The notes under the pieces are model-generated. The model ran no database searches, was not told the DNA's origin, and saw only the letters and a program-made list of their open reading frames with translations. Below, in pieces: positions 12,355 to 24,597 of a stretch of 64,000 bases of DNA. The stretch comes from Apteryx mantelli (taxonomy: Eukaryota > Chordata > Aves > Apterygiformes > Apterygidae). The DNA lies in contig NC_089978.1 of the NCBI RefSeq assembly GCF_036417845.1, positions 141,478,288 to 141,542,287 on the forward strand. The letters run 5' to 3'. Made by a program: the position numbers and the translations under genes. Numbering within the stretch: position 1 is the stretch's first letter; every line of letters begins with the position of its first letter.

Positions 12355-12509
12355 GTAAGTGTCGGGCAGAGAGCAAGGAAGAGGAGGGCACCGGGTCCCC
12401 TCGGACGAGCCAGGGACCTGCGCCGCCGCCTCCCGCCCGGCCGCTGTGTGCCCCTCCGCGTCCCTTTAAAATGTCGCCGGTGGGGTGAGGCCGGCCCGTG
12501 TGGTGATTT

Positions 12510-12525
12510 GGGGGGGGGGGGGGGG
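12510..12525 (+). repeat. G16 tract inside the CpG island
   Basis: Sixteen consecutive G, just downstream of the proposed first-exon donor. A second run, interrupted by a C, is near 12,901-12,912. Both could form G-quadruplexes on the + strand. Confidence 0.85.
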
Positions 12526-13229
12526 CCGTGGGGCAGGGCTGGGCGGGGAGCGGAGGGGAGGCGAGGGCGAGCTGCCGGCCTGCGCTTCACATGCCCTCCC
12601 GCCTGGCTGCGGCCCCACCGGCCCCGGCTGCCTCTGCCCCCGCTCCGGGTAAGGAGAAGGGGGCGCTGCGGTGGGGGGGACCCTCGTACCCGCCCCCCCG
12701 CGGCTCTTTGGCCTCTTCCCCCGCCCGCAAATTTACCTTTAGGAAAGTACCTATCCATCTGCCTCTTGTTTTAAAGGAAGGGAAGTAAGCAGGGCTGCCT
12801 CTGCGCGGGGAAGGGGACTCGCCTCGGTGCTGGAAAAGATGCCTGAAAGACCCACTTCTGTAATTCTGCGCTGGAAGGGAGCTACAGGGGATGGTTGGGG
12901 GCGGGGGGGGGGGCGCTGCTAAGCTTTGATGCGCGCGTTGGTGTCTCTAAATTTAAGCGAGCGGCGCTGGCTCCCAGCGCGCCGCTTGTTGAAGCGATTG
13001 CGTACGTTTTGCAGCCCCTCGGGGATTCCCAAAGCAATTTCCAAGTCCTGCCTTGAACCTGGGGGGAAAAACGTCTAAATTGAGGCAGTTGACAAAATGG
13101 AGGGCCGGTGTGGAATCCAAGGGTAAAGCAAATTGCGAAGCGTCAACCTGATACTGTAATCTCGCAAACAAGTAATTCTGTGGCTTGTGCTAGTACAGGG
13201 CCTGCCAGATGCTATATTTCATCTTCCAG

Positions 13230-13232
<3 letters not shown>

Positions 13233-13262
<30 letters not shown>
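13233..13262. repeat. (TG)15 microsatellite
   Basis: A perfect TG dinucleotide run at the start of the large first intron. Confidence 0.95.
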
Positions 13263-13267
<5 letters not shown>

Positions 13268-16200
13268 GCTATGGGGACCAGGAAAATGCTGTTACCCATC
13301 AGTGTGTGCTGAACAAGGTGCACGGGATGTGCCTCTTGCAAAGCCTGACCAGTAGTCGGATTTTTTTTCAGTGTCCAAAAGCATTTTGTTACATGTCAGA
13401 TGGACCGTAGGAAGCTGGCTTTTAGCAAACAAAATCAAGGCAAATTCACTTTCTTCTGTTCCTTTAGTTGGCTGAAACAGAAATTGATCTTTCACTTTTC
13501 CTTCAAGTGAAGGGTGTAGCCGTAGTAAGCTTTATTGTCTGACCTCTGACTAACTTTTTTTGTTCAAACATTATGTGTATGCCCAACAGAATAAATACAT
13601 CTGTGCTCATTTTGAAAGCTAAAAGCAATTTGAACTGTTTCATCTTGTAAGGATGCATTTTGGGGGGCTTTTCAGTAACTTTAAAAAAAAATCCAACCCC
13701 CCATATCATCTTGTATTCCTTGCTTTAAGATTTATGCTATTCCTGGCAACATGTGGTTTGGTAGATACAGAACTTAAAGTCCCAACTGACCAGACAAGAG
13801 TTGATTTTGGCTGCAGTGTTTTGAGGGTAGATGGAAAAATATTAAGTCTTAGTTTCTTTTTATGGTGTTCTTCTCACTGCCCGTTAGAAATTGAAGCATT
13901 AATCACAGTTGTTTATGCTGTTTGGGGTTTTTTTGTTTGAATCTGGAGGAAATATGCAACAGGGAAGTTGTAAATATATTTTTAGCTTTAATTTTTAATC
14001 AGCGAAGATATAAAGAATAGTGATATTCTAAAGTAAATCCTGCGTTTACTAAATATACTTATTAATAGTGTTAGGAATGAATCTATAAAAAATGTCTGAG
14101 GTGTAATAAACTCGGGTCATTATGCTTGTTTAACACACTAATGCTTCAGTATATGTTAATGCACAATTTTTAATGTCTCTTTTTAAATGAGCAAATAAGT
14201 AAAAGAAGCAGAGAAGGTGCCAGTTCTTGTGCTAATTTAGAGGTGATAGCTGCAAAAATGCTCTATGGCTTAATACATGTGCAAAGGTCTAGAAAGCCAA
14301 AACAAGTATTTTAAAACTCAACATGTTATATAAAGATACATAAATAGATTCCTACTCCAGTAGGTCTGGTTTTGTTAGCTACCTAAGTAGATATAATGGA
14401 ACAAAATCAATTTGGGGCATACCAGAACAGCTCTGTAGGAGGAAAATGAGCTCAATTTATCTTTGTTTCTGTGAAACGCATGCTCTCCTTTCAGTGAAGG
14501 CAGCTAGCCTAGCAAGGATGTTTGCTTTTAGTGAGAATAGCTTCAACTGTCCATGGGAACCATAGTGGCAGAAGCTGTTCAGGAATGTGTTAAATGGATT
14601 CCACCAGAAGCTCTTTCTCCCTCGCCAGCGCCATCTACTCTCAGGTCTGTGCCCGTGAGTGGGATTGTGGTTGTAGCTGCCATGTGCCTGTGCAACCTGC
14701 TGCCGCAAAATGACTCGCTGCCTGCCATGGGAGTCCTGGGCCTGCGTCCCTGTGGCTAGAAGCTGGAGGCATATGGGGGAGTTAAGTCAGACAGACTTAA
14801 GCATTCTTCCCCAAGAAAACTGAGTCAGGAGGACAGTTTTCACTTTTTATAGTATTTCTGTTGAACTTTTGAACTTTTTAGTGCTTTATTTATTTATTGT
14901 CTGTAAGAACAGTCAAAAAAGCATGGGCGTTCTGGGAGTGCTGACAATCTTTAATACCCAGATTGCATATCATGGGTGTTGTAAAAGGATGAGGGGTAAG
15001 AGGATTGGCACATCCCTTCCTTTTTTGTTCTTGTGTTGTTTTTGCTTTTGTTTCACCTCAGGGAAGAAACCTGAGTTTGACCTGTGAATATGTCTCTACA
15101 GATTTGTTGTTTTACTGGTCAACTGACTAAAAATTTCTTGCTATCTTGTAGTATTTTGTCCATGGTTTTGTAGTAGTATGCTCATAATTATTTAAAAAAA
15201 ATTATCAAGAAGCTTGTTTTCTGGGTAATAGGGAAGTAGCTGTGTCCGTAATGTGTTGAAGTGGAACATTCTCTTTCCCTGCAATTCCTTATGGATTGCT
15301 TCCAGATTTAGTGTAGAGACAATGGAGAGTTTCTGTAGAATATTTTAAATATCAATACTTAAAGTTTTGTACTTCTCTGATTTATTCAGTGTCTCTTTTC
15401 ATAAGCGAAGAGTAATGCAGCTTTCTTTGTGGCTGTCAGTTGTCTATCTACATGGCCTCTACTTTCTTTGTGAATCAAAAGTCATGGGTGATGGGTGGCC
15501 TGGTGATGAGAATCGGAATGTCTACCTGGACTAAAGCCAGCAATACTAAAGACCAGAAGACATCCGTGTGAGGGAGAAGTGAACGCACAACCTCAGACTA
15601 CTTTCTAGTGGTTATTTGATGGACCCTAACCTCAGTTCTTCTGCATCACTTACATAATGGCATCACTGCACTGATGTCAAAGTTAGTTGAGATAATACCG
15701 GCTCTGGAGGGTGAAGAAACAAGCCTGGAATCCGAAATGCCCTGTAGTACTACAGTATTACTCTTGGTTGAAGAATGCTGTCAGAACAGGGAAGTTAGTA
15801 TTACCACTTCTTTCCCTTGCCTTATCTGATCTCTAAATTGGTATTAGCTTTGCAGTTCCAAATATGAAATCTCCATTATAGTTACTCTGTAACTTCCTAT
15901 AACACCTGAAGGAAACTTGAAGTACACATGCAAGGTAAAGTCTGGCTTCGTAACTTCTGGGTTTGTGTAGTTTTAATCGGAGCAGTTCTTGGTTTGCTTA
16001 TGGATATGGCCTGTTGGCAGCTATCGTAGTCTCCAGTGGAGATCTTGTTGGCCACCAGTGAATTACTTTTCCTCAGCAATCAAAGACAATCTGCATCTAG
16101 GGTGTGTGTACAGAGGACAGGAGGGGAGACGGGCGTGAGTTCAAGGCCTTGTGTTTCCTTTTGCTGCACTATGTGGTCTGCTACTGAGCCAAAACTGACC

Positions 16201-17525
16201 TACTCAGAATTGGCTCTGGGAAGATTGGCGTCTTTCCGTTTTATGTCCCTATGAAATGCTCCTGCAGATGAAAAAACAAAATTTAGTAATTGGTCAGGGT
16301 AGTAAAGAGGGGAAAGAGTGTTGTCTCAATGACAGGAGATTTCCTGTAAGGATGTAGGGATGTTGGATGATCTATTCTGAGACTGACCTTCCCTAACTCC
16401 TGTACTGCTGTTTTTCTGCTCTTGTACTGTACAAAGCTATTACATTTATGGTGCATGAATATATGAAAGGAACTGTAGAAACAAGGCCCTTCACTGTGAG
16501 GAGGTCAGTTATCTCTGCTCTTTGTCACAATATAAACCATATATAGCCAATAACTTACACAGCTTCTCTTTAGTTGTGTTATTGAATTTTACTCCGTTTA
16601 ATACCAGCCCTCAGTCTGTTTTTCAGAACTAGGATCTCTTCCTTGCACAGCCCTCCTCAAACGCGTTTGCAGTCTCTCATTTTGGCTGAAGTTATAAACT
16701 TCTGTCAGTTTTTTAGCAAACAAGTGGAGGTGTACAGAGATTTTTATTATTTGAGAATAAATACAATTAATTTTTCTTCCATAAGATCTTTTTACATGCT
16801 ATCCAGAGTGATAGCCTACTAAAATACTATAAAAATTTTCTTCATCATATCATAAGCGTGTTCCATTATGTTACAGATAGCAGGAAACTATGAAACAGGA
16901 TATCTAATATTAAGATTAAACCGGTGTTACCAGTTTTCATGGTGTTTCACTTAATTTTGCAGTACTATAATCTATGAAATGAGTCTGTCTGACTAAATCA
17001 TGGATCAGGGGTTGGTGCAAATACTTTTTTTTTCCTTTCTTTTTTTAAAGACATCCTTGTCTGCTTGTCTTAATGTTTTTATATTACTAAAAACATTGTG
17101 GGGGGCAAAAAAGATGCATCTGAGTGTGTAATGATAGCAACATGGGAATGAGAACATAAAACAGAGAGCGTAAAATGAGGACAACAGACTAATTGTATGA
17201 AATTCCTTTTATGCACACGTTCTTGAGTTTGAATAACTAGTATGTATTCAGCCTGCTGGATTAAAAGGCTTTGGTTCTGCATGTATAGCATAGATGTTGC
17301 TCTCAAAATAGGAGAGCAACTCTCCCTCCCCCCGCACTATTCCAGATGAAATTGATTCAGTACTGCATTTTTCTCCTACTGAACTCTCAGTAAAGCATGT
17401 TTAAAGGCTGAATAATTCATAATGTTAGGGATATGAACACCACATTTTTAATAGCCTGAGTGTTTTGATTTCTTGATTGCTAGATGTGAGTAAGACTCAT
17501 TCACCCCAGACTTTAAAGACTCGAA

Positions 17526-17547
17526 TGCCATGCCATGCCATGCCATG
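17526..17547. repeat. (TGCCA)4 pentanucleotide repeat
   Basis: Four perfect TGCCA units followed by a partial unit. The ORF running through it is incidental. Confidence 0.9.
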
Positions 17548-18279
17548 GCTTGGGTTTCTACCCAGTGATACAACTGCAAGATGGTGCTTGCAGGGGAGTG
17601 ACTTTCTTGATGGTGTGTATTTCACTAAGCCTATTCAGCCCTGCATGGCCCTTGAACATGGGAGCCAGCCATCTTTCAAAATACATCCAAAGAGTCTAAC
17701 CTACACTTGAGAGGGCTTCTTGCAAGAGGCCAACTCACTGCTGAAACAAGCCTCTATTTCAAAGATGGATAGTAAGCACTGAAAAGATATTTGCCTAAAC
17801 AATGGGCATGAGATTCATTTCCAGTTCATTATATTAATGCTATCTGGAATAAGTACTGCACCTGTCATCTATACAATTCCCACAAGCATTTGGTTTCAGG
17901 TGGGAACCTACCTAGCTTGTTTGTTTCTTTCTTTAAAAATTATGCTTTAAGCACTGGGACTCAGCACGTTCTCTTGCTTTCCAGCTCTGCTTCCCTGATA
18001 GTTTTGGGGGAGTTCATCTGAACTCCAGAAAACCAGGAGGAAGAGAGACAGAGGGGAAAGGAGCATTCTGATAAGCCTCTCTCCTCTGACCTTATCATAC
18101 TCAGAAGTACCTTACTAAAATTAGAGAATTTAGGTATAGGTCTCTTTCTTACCAGAAAAACTTGCAGAGCAAATAGAATAAAATTCAACTTGGTTTAAAC
18201 AAAGAAGTGCCTGACTTCTCATGACTCAAAGCTTTGCCAATTTTTGAGTGAGGAAGAAAAATATTCCCGCAAAAAAGTA

Positions 18280-18290
18280 CAGGCATACCT
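18280..18290 (+). repeat. Tigger1 terminal inverted repeat, left
   Basis: CAGGCATACCT pairs perfectly with 20,702-20,712. Similarity weakens beyond 11 bp, although AATAAAGCGAA-like motifs recur near both ends. Confidence 0.93.
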
Positions 18291-18492
18291 TGGAGATTTT
18301 GTGGGTTCAGTTCCAGACCACCACAATAAAGCGAATATCGCAATAAAGTGAGTCACACAAATTTTTTGGTTTCCCAGTGCATATAAAAGTTATGTTTACA
18401 CTATACTGTAGTCTACTAAGTGTGCAGTAGCATTATGTCTAAAAAACAATGTACATATCTTAATTAAAAAATACTTTATTGCTAAAAAAATG

Positions 18493-20288
18493 CTAACCAT
18501 CATCTGAGCCTTCAGCGAGTCGCAATCTATTTGCTGATGGAGGATCTTGCCTCGATGTTGATGGCTGCCGACTGATCAGGGTGGTGGTTGCTGAAGGCTG
18601 GCGTGGCTGTGGCGATTTCTTAAAATAAGACAGCAATGAAGTTTGCCGCATCAATTGACTCTTCCTTTCATGAAGGATTTCTCTGTAGCATGCAATGCTG
18701 TTTGATAGCTGTTTGATTTTTACCCACAATAGAACTTCTTTCAAAACTGGAGCCAGTCCTCTCAAACTGCTGCTGCTTTATCAACTAAGTTTATGTAATA
18801 GTCTAAATCCTTTGTTGTCATTTCAACAATGTTCACAGCATCTTCACCAGGAGTAGATTCCATCTCAACAAACCACTTTCTTTGCTCATCCATAAGAAGC
18901 AACTCCTCATCTGCTTTATTTAAAAGTTTTATCATGAGATTGCAGCAATTCAGTCATGTCTTCAGGCTCCACTTCTCATTCTAGTTCTCTCGCTATTTCC
19001 ACCACATCTGCAGTTACTTCCTCCACTGAAGTCTTGAACCCCTCAAAGTCACCCATGAGGGTTGGAATCAACTTCTTCCAAACTCCTGTTAATGTTGATA
19101 TTTTGACCTCCTCCCATGAATCACAAATGTTCTTAATGGCATCTAGAATGGCGAATCTTTTCCAGAAGGTTTTCAATTTACTTTGCCTAGATCCATCAGA
19201 GGAATCACTATCTATGGCAGTTATAGCCTTACGTATTAAGAAATATGTAAGTATTTCTTAAATCATAAGACTTGAAAGTCGAAACAATTCCTTGATCCTT
19301 GGGCCACAGAATGGATGTTGTGTTAGCAGGCATGAAAACAACATTAATCTCATTGTACATCTCCATCAGAGCTCTCGGGTGACCAGGTGCATTGTCAATG
19401 AGCAGTAATATTTTGAAAGGAATCTTTTTTTCTGAGCAGTAGGTCTCAACAGTGGACTTAAAATATTCAGTAAACCATGCTGTAAACAGATGTGCTGCCA
19501 TCCAGGCTTTGTTGTTCCATTTATAGAGCACAGGCAGAGTAGATTTAGCATAGTTCTTAAGGGCCCTAGGATTTTTGGAATGGTAAATGAGCGTTGGCTT
19601 CAACTTAAAGTCACGAGCTGCATTAGCCCCTAACAAGAGAGTCAGCCTGTCCTTTGAAGCCAGGCTTTGACTTCTCCTCTCTAGCTATGAAAGTCCTAGA
19701 TGGCATCTTCTTCCAATAGAAGGCTGTTTTGTCTACATTGCAAATCTGTTTAGCATAGCCACTTTCATCAATTATCTTAGCTAGGTCTTCTGGATAACTT
19801 GCTGCAGCTTCTACATCAGCACTTGCTGCTTCACCTTGCACTTTGATGTTATGGAGATGGCTTCTTTCCTTAAACCTCATGAACCAACCTCTGCTAGCTT
19901 CCAATTTTTCTTCTGCAGCTTCCTCACCTCTCTCAGTCTTCATAGAATTGAAAAGAGTTAGGGCCTTGCTCTGGATGAGGTTTTGGCTTAAGGGAATGTT
20001 GTGGCTGGTTGGATCTTCTCTCCAGACCTCTAAAACTTTCTCCATATCAGCAATAAGGCTGTTCAGCTTTCTTATCATTCGTGTGTTCACTGGAGTAGCA
20101 CTCTGAATTTCCTTCAAGACCTTTTCTTTTGCATTCACAGCTTGGCTACCTGTTTGGCGCAAGAGGCCTCGCTTTTGGCCTGTCTCGGCTTTTGACATGC
20201 CTTCCTCACTGAGCTTCGTCATTTCTAGCTTTTGATTTCAAGTGAGAGACGTGCAACTCTTCCTTTCACTCGAACACTTAGAGGCCAT
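18493..20288 (-). pseudogene. Broken Tigger1 transposase (TIGD1-like, DDE superfamily)
   Basis: Translation starts at an ATG complementary to 20,286-20,288. It reads MASKCSSERKSCTSLT and hits an in-frame TGA at codon 17 (20,238-20,240), after which the frame continues openly. The order is an N-terminal pogo/CENP-B-type helix-turn-helix region (about 20,250-19,900), then the DDE endonuclease region, then a C-terminal tail ending GSDDG before a stop at 18,493. All three catalytic-type aspartates remain: in NVDKTA (19,731-19,733), [10 protein letters not shown] (19,394-19,396) and PKDQG (19,295-19,297). The residue after the first motif Asp is Lys, where Tigger-family proteins usually have Glu. 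Frame is lost near 19,630 by a small deletion, again near 19,180-19,230, and again after about 18,976. No functional enzyme is expected. The human domesticated relative is TIGD1, but this copy is a transposon remnant, not an orthologue. Confidence 0.92.
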
Positions 20289-20701
20289 TGTAGGGTTAGT
20301 AAATGGCCTAACTTCAATACTGCTGTGTCTCAGGGAATAGGGAGGCCTGAGGAGAGGGAGAGAGATGGGGGAACGGCCAGTCGGTGGAGCAGTCAGAACA
20401 CCCACAACATTTAGCGATTAAGTTTGCTGTCTTATATGGGCGCAGTTCGTGGCGCCCCAAAACAATTACAATAGTAACATCCAAGATCACTGATCACAGA
20501 TCACCATAACAGAAATCATAATAGTGAAAAAGTTTGAAATATTGCGAGAATTACCAAAATGGGACACAGAGACATGAAGCGAGCACTTGCTGGTGGAAAA
20601 ATGGCACCGATAGACTTGCTTGATGCAGGGTTGCCACAAACCTTCAATTTGTAAAAAACACAATATCTGCGAAACGCAATAAAGCGAAGCACCAGAAAAT
20701 G

Positions 20702-20712
20702 AGGTATGCCTG
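20702..20712 (-). repeat. Tigger1 terminal inverted repeat, right
   Basis: AGGTATGCCTG on the + strand is the exact inverse of the left end. TA follows directly. Confidence 0.93.
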
Positions 20713-23700
20713 TATATCACTAATCTTAGTGCAGTGGTTTGACATGTTGCTAGTTCCAGATAAAACTGAAGTTACACACCTGATTGAATCCAGGTTAGGA
20801 GACCACCTTCGTACGGCTCCCTCTGCCTGTCTCAAGTCCCTGGGTGTAAGACAGATGTGCTCCAAAATGAGGGTAGGCTGTGGCAATGTCTTTTCCCATA
20901 ATCTATTTAAGGTTCTACATTGATGGCAAGTCATTTCTCACAGAAATAGGACCATGTACCTTTTTCCCCTTTCTGCCAAGCTAATCCTGTGTCATTTCAT
21001 TTTCCTAAGAGCTCTTGAAAGGTAAATGCTCAAGCTTTACGCAGAGGGTGCTTTGAGGTCTTAACTGAAGAGATGTAATCAGCAGTGATTGTTCTCCAGG
21101 TTCATAATCGCATATTTCCAGGAAAACATGGCAGCTGCAAGCAAATGGGCGCAAAGTCTTTATGAGGGCTGGTAAGATCTTCTATCTCTGTGATATCCAA
21201 GCGAGCAGGAGATGGGCAAATTTAGACAGACTAGTAAACCTGCTTGTACTTGTACTTCCCCTCGCCACCCTTTTTATTTCTCACTGTCTCCCTTTTTTTT
21301 TTCTTTGCAAGTAACTTTTCATATGAGGCTGTATTGTGTTTTCCCCCACCCCGCCCCAATCTCTCGTCAGTGGAGTCCGCTCTCCTGTTCAGCCCCTCTC
21401 CAGTATAACTGGTGAAAAATCAGATTTCTCATGGTTGACATGTTGTGAGCATGTTGTCAGCTTCCCATCTTCCAGTCTGCTTATTAGGTGATCGAGGCCT
21501 GGATATCATCTAGTTGACATAGCCTGTTTCCTAAGTGTGGTGTATTCAGCCTACTTGCCATGATTTCCACATGGACCTATTTGAAGATGTCTGAAAAATC
21601 TATTCATATAGCCCAGACATGATTGTATGATTAGTCCATTCATTGCCTATTTCCTCTCTCACAGGGAATATTGCTGAAAGTTAACTCCTTCAGATCAAAA
21701 AGCATAAAATAGATCAGAAAAAACAGTAATAAAAGTAATGTGCTAATCTCTGCGATATTAGTCAGGACAGCAAAAAAAAGTCCAGAAATACTAACCCACA
21801 TCATTGTGTATTTTACCAAGGTACTCTTGCCATGAAGAGACCCACATCTTTTTGCACACTCAAATTTATAGGACTCAATCTTTTTCTCTGTGATTGGGGC
21901 TTGTATGACTTAACAGCTATCTTGCAGGTGTGACCAGTTCTGGAACGAGGAGGTGTGTAGTATCTCTTCCCCTGCTGTCTCATCTGTGGTTAAACATACA
22001 GAAAAATGCGGAGGAAGCTTAGTCATTCTATTCTTCTGACAGCCTTCTACAAGCACAAGCTATTAATGACCATTGCCTTTAATGGACAAAAACAGTACTG
22101 GCAATTCCTTTGTGCGCTTTATTTAATGGTGTAACAAGCAAGCACATTAGCTATTTTTATTCAAACAGCCAGACATAACACTGTATGGCAAAGTGGCTAT
22201 GAAATGTCTGCATAGCTAAGTGAAAATATGTCTGTTCTTTAAAGCTAAATCTTTTTTCTTTTAGTTACAATATTTTGAGAGGGTTCGACCAATAATTGTC
22301 TGATATATTTAATTGTGCTGTGGCATAGATTTTCAAGATTTTTTCATTAAAATGGACAAATGTTCTTTTCAGCCCCTGACTTTAGTTTACTGTTTCCAGT
22401 CAACAGCAAAGATGTAATGCAATAAGAAAGGTGGTTGGGTGGATAAGGGGGGAACTGATTCAGGTTGAAGGTTCAGTCCTTTTCCTTTCAGGAGGCTTCT
22501 GAGCTATCTATTCTTACATGCTGCTTAGTGACAGGCACAGAAAAAGAGCTGAGTGCAGTGACACTGTTAGTAAATGCTAGTTTAGAGACACAGTGTTTGG
22601 GGAATTTTTGAAAGCTGCCAGGTCCTTCCTCCTCTCCCCACCCACCCAGGAAAAGGTTATCTACTTTGGCAGAAAAAAGGCTTTCATGGATTGACAGATA
22701 ACTTAAAAAAAACAAAAACAAGACGGCTTTGATGATTTAAGTCTTTAAATATTTCAAAACCAAGAATTTGTGTTATGGATTAACTTTGGGGCTGGGGGGG
22801 AGGATGTTGAGGATTTAACTTTTTGTGTTCGTACGTGTTCGTTGGTATTGGCATGTGTGGCATATTGGCATATTTCTGGTCCAGAGTCAGTAAAAGGAAC
22901 TTTAAGCCTGCGATAGACGTTAGAAGTCCTAAGAAAAGGAAAAATCACTTGATACTATGCTTCCCGTGACTTGGAGCCTCTCTGATATCTTGTAATAGCA
23001 CATATTTTCACATCTTTGCTTAACTAAATAAAAGCACACATGCAATTTTTTCCCCTCTATTTACATCCAGCCAAATAAGGCATTTCTACTGAGAGCTTGA
23101 TATTTGGCCCAACCGGTAATGTTGCTTTTCAGTACAGCTGAACATTTTTCTTAGGGAGCTATTTATCACTTTTTAACCTGTTTTCTGAGGATAGGTCAGC
23201 AAAGCAAAAATGTGCAAACATTTCCTCCTTGAAAGGTCTCTCCCTTTCAGATGTCAACTGTTTTACATCAAAACACAGCTGGAGAAGCCTTCCTATTGAT
23301 AGAAAATAGCATTGCTTTTTTGGAGGGGTGGAGTGGGATGGGGTCAAGTAGATCAGCTGCTCTGGATCACTGTAAAGATAAGGTAATGCACCTGCCAACA
23401 ACTAGCCACCTCTTTCAGCTTCCCCCACAGTAGTTAAAATAGGCTTCCTTGAATTTAGAAATCTGCAGAATCTGTTCTGATTTATGTTTAAACACTGAAC
23501 TTGAAATGCAGTGCTATCTTCTGATGTCTGTGGACAGAGCTCTAACCCTCCTGCTGTTACTCAAAGTACTGTTAAGTTGCACTAGAGTGGAAAAACATTC
23601 AGGCTCATCATTTTCTGCTGCTGAAATTTAAAATGGTATGTCCAGTTCTGAAATCTGTGTGGTATTAGGGTCAACTGTTTTCACTGCTTATTGAAAACAC

Positions 23701-24575
23701 TAGAAGAAGGAGACTTGCATATAAGTGGGGAGAGAGAGAAAGAATAGGGAATAATGGAAAAGAAGAGGTATTGCTCCAAGTTTTTTGGAGAAACATACCC
23801 TGTGGGCTAATACAGGGGGGAGGAAAAAAAGGTGGAGGCAACAGAGATGAATTGGTTGCAAACCACAATAAGCTCTTTAAATCATAGGAAACGTAATTCT
23901 AGGATGACAACAGCATAGGAATGTTCCACTTTGGCTAGTAGTGCTATACTTACACTGGTAGATAACAAAAGAGGGTTTTTTTTCTGTGTGTGTGAGGAAA
24001 AGACATTTGATAGTCTGTCTAAATAAAGTTTAATAACAAGTAATAGGAAGTACAGGGAAAGGTATAATTTCCAGTGAGTTCATAATATAAATATTACTTG
24101 TGTATCTAGAAAATATCATGTAAAGGTATTGCTGTTAAACATTAATTTGTCTGAAAATTGTTTGGGGAGCGTGCTGTTGTGCATTTTGCCATTCAGAGTG
24201 CCTATTTTGGTTTATAATTCTTGTACCTGAAGATAAATATTCGAATCTATAAGTGCAGGACTGGAATACATGGTGACTGTTTGGAGAATAATGTTTTTTT
24301 GTTTGTTTGTTTTTTATAGCTAGGCATTTACAAATTCTTAAGAATGTTTTGATTTCAAAATGTTGCCCCTCTTCATCTTGGAAATGTAAAGGGTTCAGAG
24401 ACTTAGGCCTTAAATAGCATGCTCCTGAGTCCTTGTGAAGACATGTCTTTCAATGCAACTGTCTAAACATTTTTGTTATGAATTGCTATGTTTCTTCATG
24501 TTATTGGTAGTTTATTGTTGGAGGTTTTAAAATCAAGTATGTAGTTACTGTAGGTGAAAGAGAAGCTTTTATCTT

Positions 24576-24597
24576 AAAAAAAAAAAAAAAAAAAAAA
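24576..24597. repeat. A22 homopolymer
   Basis: Twenty-two consecutive A. No retroposed gene or SINE body was recognised immediately upstream, so it is called simple sequence. Confidence 0.9.

Larger units (their letters stand above)
11090..12960. promoter_or_regulatory. DUSP16: CpG island at the DUSP16 5-prime end
   Basis: GC content and CpG density rise abruptly here against an AT-rich, CpG-poor background, most strongly at 11,440-11,700 and 12,380-12,720. GC boxes are visible, for example GGGGGCGGGG around 11,475-11,485, CCGCCCC near 11,522 and CCCCGCCC near 11,645. The island lies upstream of, and in the right orientation for, the DUSP16 coding exons. Long open frames on both strands here (up to 253 codons, rich in Pro, Arg, Gly and Ala) are composition artefacts. 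An unmethylated housekeeping-type promoter is inferred, and bidirectional initiation is possible but not shown. Confidence 0.85.
12961..18279 (+). other. DUSP16: DUSP16 intron 1, proximal part
   Basis: No exon, RNA gene or recognised transposon was found. Apart from the TG microsatellite and a small TGCCA repeat there is only AT-rich unique-looking sequence. Short open frames (up to 95 codons) lack features of real genes. Confidence 0.55.
18280..20712 (-). mobile_element. Tigger1 (pogo/Tc1-mariner superfamily) DNA transposon, nearly full length
   Basis: The element begins CAGGCATACCTTGGAGAT and ends, read in reverse complement, CAGGCATACCTCATTTTC. It is flanked by TA on both sides (18,278-18,279 and 20,713-20,714), which is the expected TA target-site duplication. 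Its 2,433 bp is close to the roughly 2.4 kb of the Tigger1 consensus. Subterminal AATAAAGCGAATATCGCAA and the TTTGGTTTCCCAGTGCATAT block match Tigger1 as I know it from mammals. At the left end almost all differences from the recalled mammalian sequence look like CpG decay (TCGG to TTGG, GCGG to GTGG, ACCGC to ACCAC), which suggests a methylated, moderately old copy. The transposase reads on the minus strand, antisense to DUSP16, and is broken. Tigger1 is established as a eutherian family, so its presence in an avian-looking genome is unexpected. Identity is strong. The percent divergence was not computed. Confidence 0.93.

Noticed and set aside
12207-12774. ORFs of 183 codons (minus) and 158 codons (plus)
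   Set aside because: Shadows of the GC-rich island. They span the proposed first-exon donor and encode simple basic/proline-rich sequence.
19843-20106. Plus-strand ORF of 87 codons inside Tigger1
   Set aside because: Antisense shadow of the transposase coding strand.
24576-24597. A22 as a poly(A) tail of a retroposed gene
   Set aside because: No gene-like body, polyadenylation signal at the right distance or target duplication could be seen upstream.
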